This document shows positions 58,415-64,000 of a stretch of DNA of 64,000 nucleotides, piece by piece; the first letter of the stretch is position 1, and the number at the start of each line of letters is the position of its first letter. Source of the stretch: Halobacteriovorax marinus (lineage in GTDB: Bacteria; Bdellovibrionota; Bacteriovoracia; Bacteriovoracales; Bacteriovoracaceae); assembly GCA_002163155.1 (NCBI GenBank), contig MAAO01000016.1, forward strand, positions 1-64,000. Direction: 5' to 3'. A program made the translations under genes and the position numbers. Below the pieces are notes generated by a model. It had not been told where the DNA came from. It was given only the letters and a program-made list of their open reading frames with translations, and ran no database searches.

Positions 58415-59251
58415 ATGCAAGCTAATAAGCTACTGTTCGGAACTGCTGGTGTACCAAATAGCACTCAAAAGAAAAATAATCCAATTGAAGGGGTTAAACA
58501 AATTCATGCTCTCGGCTTAGATTGCATGCAATTAGAATTTGCTCATGGTGTAAGAATGAAAGACGAAGTGTCTTCTGCCCTTAGAAAGGTATCCTATGAA
58601 TTAGGAGTGCCTCTTACTTCTCACGGCCCTTACTACATCAATCTTAATGCAAGAGAACAAGATAAAATTGATTCTTCTGTTGAAAGAATTATTCAAACTG
58701 CAAAAATCTCTGATCTTTGTGGAGCTGAATCAATGACATTTCATGCTGCCTTCTACATGAAGGATTCTCCATTTGATGTTTTTGATCTTGTAGAAAAAAG
58801 TATGAACGTTATTGAAGAAAGATTAAGTCGATTAGATATTCAAATTGAACTTCGTCCAGAACTAACAGGAAAGACAAGTCAGTTTGGCTCTCTTGATGAG
58901 CTGATTTCTTTAACTAAGAATGTTAACTCTTGTGCTCCTTGTATGGACTTTTCTCACCTATTCGCAAGAACTGGTAAGTTCAACTCTGAAGCCGAGTTTA
59001 AAGAAGTTCTCGAGAGAATTAAAAGTGAAATTGGAGCTGAAGCTTTATCAAATATGCACATTCATATTTCAGGAATTAGTTCTAACTCTAAAGGTGACTT
59101 AAAACACCTTAACCTAGAGAGTTCAAAATTTAATTGGCGTGAATTGCTAAAAAGTTTAAAAGATTATAACTGCGGTGGATATATTATTTGTAATAGTCCT
59201 AACCTAGAAGAAGATGCTCTTTTAATGAAAAATTTCTACAGTACTTTATAA
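58415..59251 (+). CDS. Endonuclease IV-like TIM-barrel protein
   Basis: LTSHGPYYINLNA, MTFHAAF, CMDFSHLFARTG, HIHISGI. Confidence 0.8.
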   Translation: MQANKLLFGTAGVPNSTQKKNNPIEGVKQIHALGLDCMQLEFAHGVRMKDEVSSALRKVSYELGVPLTSHGPYYINLNAREQDKIDSSVERIIQTAKISDLCGAESMTFHAAFYMKDSPFDVFDLVEKSMNVIEERLSRLDIQIELRPELTGKTSQFGSLDELISLTKNVNSCAPCMDFSHLFARTGKFNSEAEFKEVLERIKSEIGAEALSNMHIHISGISSNSKGDLKHLNLESSKFNWRELLKSLKDYNCGGYIICNSPNLEEDALLMKNFYSTL

Positions 59252-59260
59252 TTTAGAGTA

Positions 59261-59290
59261 GGAAGTTCTCTTTGGAGAGCTTCCTTTTTT
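59261..59290 (+). terminator. Intrinsic terminator
   Basis: GGAAGTTCTC-TTTG-GAGAGCTTCC-TTTTTT. Confidence 0.85.
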
Positions 59291-59792
59291 ATGCAGCGAC
59301 TTCACCTGACTCACAATACTTCCTAAGCCAATTCAAAACATCTTCTTTACCTTTAGGTAGAAATATTAAATAGCTTTCTCTATTTCCACAAAAACAAATT
59401 GTTTCATATTCGTATTCAACTAAGCCTGAAAATAACTCGTCAATAAAGTGGTCAGAGTTAAACCCCTCCATTAATTTCAACCTATCAAAGCTTATTTCAC
59501 GATGAAGCTCAGAAAAGCTTCCCCAGTTTCTTGGACAAGAAAATTGTTGTTCTTGAATATTAAAGTGAAAACATGATGTTTTTTGAGAATACTGTATTAA
59601 AGAGAATGAAACTCCATTTCTAACTAGGGTATCTTCTAATAAGTGATCATTAGCTTCATTCCTATTTCCGCTCTTTAGTTCAAAGTACGTCGAGAGGTCT
59701 AATTTGGAGTTTGAACCCTCATCACCTGAAACTCTGTAGGTTTCATCAACTAAGGTGCTTATTATAGATTCTTCTGTATTATGATTTGCCAT
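59289..59792 (-). CDS. Hypothetical protein, 167 aa
   Basis: Intact ORF, start codon abuts an inverted repeat. Confidence 0.6.
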   Translation of the reverse strand: MANHNTEESIISTLVDETYRVSGDEGSNSKLDLSTYFELKSGNRNEANDHLLEDTLVRNGVSFSLIQYSQKTSCFHFNIQEQQFSCPRNWGSFSELHREISFDRLKLMEGFNSDHFIDELFSGLVEYEYETICFCGNRESYLIFLPKGKEDVLNWLRKYCESGEVAA

Positions 59793-59828
59793 ACTAAAGT
59801 TATCGGTTATTAAGGCAATAACTTTAGT
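59793..59828. repeat. Perfect 11-bp inverted repeat abutting a start codon
   Basis: ACTAAAGTTAT-N14-ATAACTTTAGT. Confidence 0.8.
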
Positions 59829-59874
59829 AAAAAGGTATGTTGTTTCTGTAATTTAAGACAGTTAGAGTGATTAT

Positions 59875-60327
59875 CTAAATATCAAGTGCCTCTTTGGACT
59901 CAATATAAGTTTTTACATTTGTTACATTTTCAATTTTCCAAGATTCTTCAAGCTTAACCATCTCAGCAATTTTCTTATTATCTACTCTAAAAGATTTTTT
60001 AGAGTCCCTAAACTGGTCGTAACTAATTAAATAAGTAATAAAGCACTTTTCAACAGAACAATTAGAGTGAGTTATCTTAAACTTTTTCTTCTTATACTTT
60101 GATAAATCCGAGTAATTGGTAAATTCAGTTTCATTCATGGCCATTATCGAGCTCTTAAGAGTTCCACTTAAATACTCACCAATCTCATTATGATCTAGAT
60201 TACCTTTAAACCTTTCCTCAACAAAAGACCTCAAAGTTTCTTCTGCCCCTTTTTCCTTAAAACAGCCAGATAATACCAAAGCTAGCAATACGATTAATAA
60301 TTTTGGCATAAATAACCTCTTAAACAT
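59875..60327 (-). CDS. Lipoprotein of unknown function
   Basis: LLIVLLALVLSGCFKEK lipobox. Confidence 0.7.
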   Translation of the reverse strand: MFKRLFMPKLLIVLLALVLSGCFKEKGAEETLRSFVEERFKGNLDHNEIGEYLSGTLKSSIMAMNETEFTNYSDLSKYKKKKFKITHSNCSVEKCFITYLISYDQFRDSKKSFRVDNKKIAEMVKLEESWKIENVTNVKTYIESKEALDI

Positions 60328-61030
60328 TTATTGGGAATATTCCTCTATCAGAAATTATATCATAGAAATCAAACCAGTTAAGAGTAGAAGCTTTTTTCTC
60401 CTCTATAACTTTTAAACCCACTCCTGACATAGACTCAGTAACGATATTTGCTTTGAATAGAAACTTAATTTTCTGATATTGAATTTCTACTTGAACTTCA
60501 CCACTAATCTCTGCACCATTTTCTAGTGATACAAAGATACTCTCTTTGGTCCAATTCATTATTGTAGCTGTTACCATTCTTCCGGATTTATCAGCTAAGA
60601 GCACTTCAGCTTTTCTTAATCCGCTAGGTCTAATTGCTCTAAAGTCGTAATTAGGGTTATAAATTGCTTCCGCCAATTCTAACTTCCAAATCATAATAAA
60701 AAAGAAAGCTACTACGATATAGAACAAGTCGTAGAAAAGGATTGTTTTGTTGAAAGAAGAAAGAAATTGAATAAAACATATAACACTAATAACTGTAGAT
60801 AATAGAATTGTTAGGTAGTATGAAAACTTCTTTACCATGAAAATTAAAATAGTATTCAGAATCATTAAACCAAGTAAAACACTTTGATCTTTAAATAGGT
60901 CAATTAATAAATTAAAATCGAGGGCTGAATACCCTTTTTCTAAAGAATAGATGACATGGAGAAATAGAAAAGAAAAAATTTGAAATACAATCAAATTGAT
61001 TATATTTGAATTTCGCTTCGATATTCTCAT
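60320..61030 (-). CDS. Membrane protein, possible PilZ-like C-terminal domain
   Basis: Multiple TM, then IRPSGLRKAEVLLADKSGRMVTATIMNWTKESIFVSLENG; weak PilZ resemblance. Confidence 0.45.
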   Translation of the reverse strand: MRISKRNSNIINLIVFQIFSFLFLHVIYSLEKGYSALDFNLLIDLFKDQSVLLGLMILNTILIFMVKKFSYYLTILLSTVISVICFIQFLSSFNKTILFYDLFYIVVAFFFIMIWKLELAEAIYNPNYDFRAIRPSGLRKAEVLLADKSGRMVTATIMNWTKESIFVSLENGAEISGEVQVEIQYQKIKFLFKANIVTESMSGVGLKVIEEKKASTLNWFDFYDIISDRGIFPINV

Positions 61031-61090
61031 TCTTCACCCGGTAAATTCTGCATTATCAATTTCAAGACCATTCGAGTTTATAATGAAAGA

Positions 61091-61294
61091 ATGAATCCTG
61101 AACTAGAAATTAATAATCTTTGTATCTCTTGTGATAATTGTAGGCTCATATGTCCAGAAAAGGCCATTATAAAATACAAGGACACTTACGCTGTAGATCC
61201 ATGGTCTTGCACTCTCTGCTCTATGTGTATTGAGGTCTGCCCAGTTGATTGCATAAAATTAGTTGAAAAAGATAAGCCTAAATCTGAGTCTTAA
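61091..61294 (+). CDS. Small 2x[4Fe-4S] ferredoxin
   Basis: CISCDNCRLICPEKAI ... CTLCSMCIEVCPVDCI. Confidence 0.9.
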   Translation: MNPELEINNLCISCDNCRLICPEKAIIKYKDTYAVDPWSCTLCSMCIEVCPVDCIKLVEKDKPKSES

Positions 61295-62180
61295 TCTCGT
61301 TAAAAACTATACACTTTTTAAAGGTACTATCATCTTTTCCCTCGATTACTATATTGCCAAAACCAGGGTTCTCTTCATTCGTCAGGTTTATGCTATAGGG
61401 AGTCCCTGTGCAATTGTATGTTGAGTTTTTTCCTACCTTGCTAACAGTAATTGCATTTGAATTAATTAAGAAGTTGTATAAATGAGACTGTTTTAGACTA
61501 AAAACTTTCCTCATGGACTCAAAGTATCTTTCAGCAGTTCCAAAATCCCAATACTCTAATTCATCATGATTATAAACATAGACTGACTGATCTTTATACT
61601 TTGCAACAGAATCAAAAAACTTACTCTCTCCAGAGACAGGAATGAGTTTAGAGAGATTGATAATACTAGAGCCACTGTAGGTAAAATAGTCCTCTTTCGA
61701 ATCATGTTTTGTAATTTCAATTAACTGATTATTTTCTAGAATTAATTCATTATATCCAGAGTCATGAGAAACTTTTAAACCCAATAATGTTGCCGTATAA
61801 TTATCACTTAGGTTTATTAACCTCTCATAATGACTTATCTCTTGAAATAGGAACTGATCACCGTTGAGAATTAGTACCTTCCCCTTATAACTTAACAACT
61901 TTGCCAGGTTATGAATTCCCCCTCCAATATCTAAGAGAGATTCCTCATGAAGGACATTGATATTCAATTTTTTTTCACTAATGTATTTATGTATCTGCTC
62001 AGCATGAAAGTGTGTATTAATATAAATATTTTGTACGCCAAGAGATTTTGCAAAATCGACTTGTAACTCTAAGAGAGACTTTTCAAAAACTGGCCATAGC
62101 AATTTTGGCAGAACTTTACCAACTTCACCCATGCGTGTTCCAAGACCAGCACCAAGGATAAAAGCATTTTCAACTTTCAT
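61278..62180 (-). CDS. murU: Nucleotidyltransferase, MurU-like
   Basis: AFILGAGLGTRMGEVGKVLPKLLWPVFEKSLLE, VLILNGDQFL; overlaps an AmgK-like kinase. Confidence 0.75.
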   Translation of the reverse strand: MKVENAFILGAGLGTRMGEVGKVLPKLLWPVFEKSLLELQVDFAKSLGVQNIYINTHFHAEQIHKYISEKKLNINVLHEESLLDIGGGIHNLAKLLSYKGKVLILNGDQFLFQEISHYERLINLSDNYTATLLGLKVSHDSGYNELILENNQLIEITKHDSKEDYFTYSGSSIINLSKLIPVSGESKFFDSVAKYKDQSVYVYNHDELEYWDFGTAERYFESMRKVFSLKQSHLYNFLINSNAITVSKVGKNSTYNCTGTPYSINLTNEENPGFGNIVIEGKDDSTFKKCIVFNEIKTQI

Positions 62181-63189
62181 AATACTTACCAATCAGAAGA
62201 TTATACAATTCGAGATATTCAGGATATTTTTTTAACTTATTACGTACTTTTTCGAATCCGTAGCCTATGTATTTTACATAACGAATATCTTTTCTAGTTT
62301 CGTATATATAGGAAAAACTTCCTATGGCCTTTAAAACTCTTTGAATAGTCATTAAGTCATATAGGCGGTCAAATTGTTCTTGTGATTGGTCTATCGAGGG
62401 TGAGTGTTTGAAATAATATTCTTTTAATTTTTTTATATTATCGTCAGTTAGCTGAAAGTAACAGTCTTCAAGCATTGAAACTAAATCATATTGCGCAATA
62501 CCTTGTCTTGCATCTTGAAAATCAATAACGACGAAATCCTCGGACTTTACCATTATGTTTCGAGAATGAAAGTCTCTATGACTTAAAACTTTGCTGGTCT
62601 CAGATAGTTCCTTAACAAGTTTATTTAATTGGCTACTATATACTTTCTCTTCATCTAAACTAAGTGGGTTTTGAAGAAAGCAATTAAAGAAGAACTTATT
62701 TGTAAAGTTCATTTCTGACATGTACTTTTCCACATCAAACTCCAACTTACCCCAATTAAACTTTTTATCCACTGGGATTTTATGAATTTCAATTAGAGTA
62801 TTAATCACCTTCTTATATGTTTCGAAAATTTCTTCATCACATGTTAATTTCGTTACGTAACTTAAAAATGTAACATCCCCTAAATCCTCTTGCAGGAAGT
62901 AGCCTTTAGTTATGTTTAAGTCGTGGATTGTTGGTACTCTTACATTAAATCTATTTAAAACTTTATAAACGTTTAGAAAGTCACTATGTTCTTCATCTTC
63001 TTTAGACTCACTAAGACAAGAAACAAAGCTTCCTTTATTAGTATGAACTCTATAGTAACGTCTAGTTGAAGCATCACCTGTGAGCTTATTCACTTTTTCT
63101 ATTTTCATATTTGTTAAATCAGCAATACGCGATTGTGTATTCGAAAATAATTCTTCAATTAACAATCTTTCACTTTCTTCAGGTCTCAA
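62170..63189 (-). CDS. amgK: Aminoglycoside-phosphotransferase-fold sugar kinase, AmgK-like
   Basis: LTGDASTRRYYRV, VLSHRDFHSRNIMV, VVIDFQDARQG. Confidence 0.8.
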   Translation of the reverse strand: MRPEESERLLIEELFSNTQSRIADLTNMKIEKVNKLTGDASTRRYYRVHTNKGSFVSCLSESKEDEEHSDFLNVYKVLNRFNVRVPTIHDLNITKGYFLQEDLGDVTFLSYVTKLTCDEEIFETYKKVINTLIEIHKIPVDKKFNWGKLEFDVEKYMSEMNFTNKFFFNCFLQNPLSLDEEKVYSSQLNKLVKELSETSKVLSHRDFHSRNIMVKSEDFVVIDFQDARQGIAQYDLVSMLEDCYFQLTDDNIKKLKEYYFKHSPSIDQSQEQFDRLYDLMTIQRVLKAIGSFSYIYETRKDIRYVKYIGYGFEKVRNKLKKYPEYLELYNLLIGKYYES

Positions 63190-63980
63190 AGAGATCTCCT
63201 TTTTACTTCACCAATGAATGAATAAAATGTTTTGGTCGAGTTCTTTTCTCTTTTTAAATATTCAGAATCTGACAACTTTAATCCCGCTATAAATCTTTTA
63301 AATAAAAATTCTTCTCTTGAAATATCTTGGGTGTTTCCATATTGAATAGAAAAATCCAAAGTATTTTTGTTCATACTCTGTATCCACACTAAATAAGCAT
63401 ATGGGTCATGACCAGACCTTTTGATAACATGATAGGTCCAATTGTTAATTTGAGATTTAATCTCCACAGGAATCCTTGTGTAAGCAAGTAAGTCCTCACT
63501 ATCAATATACCCTTTAGGTATTCTTATTGATTTCGAATATAAGTTCCTATGACTTTTTACAATTTCACTCGCTAGAACAGCAACGAAGACTTCCTCATTT
63601 TTAAAGTACTTTAATACTAGTCCACTTGAGAAGAAGAACTGACCCTTTGGTAATGAAAAATAAAAAGGAACATCACTTTTAATTATATTAAAGGTTGGTT
63701 TAAAGGCTTTTTTCAGAAGTAGTTTATTATTTTCAATTATTTTGTAATAGTAATTCTCTAGATAGTTCTGGCTTCTTTTTGACAATTTAAGGCTTTTTAC
63801 GCTTTTCGTTTTAAGATAACTCTCTTTGAGTGATGATAGTTGATCGAGATAGTCAGCATTTTTTATAATGAAAGCTGAGTCATCTATTTCAAATTCATTT
63901 TTTTGAAAGATTGAGCACGAAGCCAAAAGAAGAGTAATAAGTAAAACAGGTATTTTCATTCTATAAAGTATACCAATCAC
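63186..63980 (-). CDS. M48/BepA-like lipoprotein without zinc ligands
   Basis: LLLASCSIF lipobox; PFYFSLPKGQFFFSSGLVLKYFKNEEVFVAVLASEIVKSH aligns with M48 ..A...pgG.ifv..GLl....neeelaaVLaHEiaH. Confidence 0.65.
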   Translation of the reverse strand: MIGILYRMKIPVLLITLLLASCSIFQKNEFEIDDSAFIIKNADYLDQLSSLKESYLKTKSVKSLKLSKRSQNYLENYYYKIIENNKLLLKKAFKPTFNIIKSDVPFYFSLPKGQFFFSSGLVLKYFKNEEVFVAVLASEIVKSHRNLYSKSIRIPKGYIDSEDLLAYTRIPVEIKSQINNWTYHVIKRSGHDPYAYLVWIQSMNKNTLDFSIQYGNTQDISREEFLFKRFIAGLKLSDSEYLKREKNSTKTFYSFIGEVKRRSL

Positions 63981-64000
63981 AATTCACTTTACAAGCTTCC

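Overview
Low-GC bacterial chromosomal window. The gene content (RuvCAB, AmgK/MurU, PBP1A, one flagellar locus, many Sec/lipoprotein-tagged unknowns) looks like a Bdellovibrionota/Bacteriovoracales-type genome; that assignment is inference. Housekeeping content: the tRNA-Thr/Tyr/Gly/Thr-tuf operon, rlmB-like, proS, lpxC, ruvCAB, folD, gcvTH, a PBP1A operon, a flagellar locus (flgF-G-A-H-I-J-M-N-K-L, csrA, fliW), BamD-like, AST-type arginine/ornithine catabolism genes, a YgfZ-TPR fusion with IscA/ErpA, IcmF with a cob(I)alamin adenosyltransferase, lspA with a CHASE2 kinase and NtrC-type regulator, and amgK/murU. No CRISPR, prophage, transposase or rRNA was seen. Main points for follow-up: (1) a 9 kb accessory island (12.5-21.5 kb) of uncharacterised exported proteins with three well-formed -24/-12 (sigma54) promoters and a shared TTGGAAC-type dyad between them; (2) a standalone HExxH protein resembling the peptide beta-hydroxylase / RiPP-modification family beside tRNA-Asn; (3) several envelope or hydrolase homologues that have lost catalytic residues (patatin-like, two M48-like, an endonuclease-IV-like protein), mostly in cell-wall or signalling operons; (4) FlgG with an apparent Sec signal peptide; (5) RNA structures around csrA/fliW/flgF consistent with post-transcriptional control. 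Everything comes from reading the sequence and ORF translations; no database search was run.
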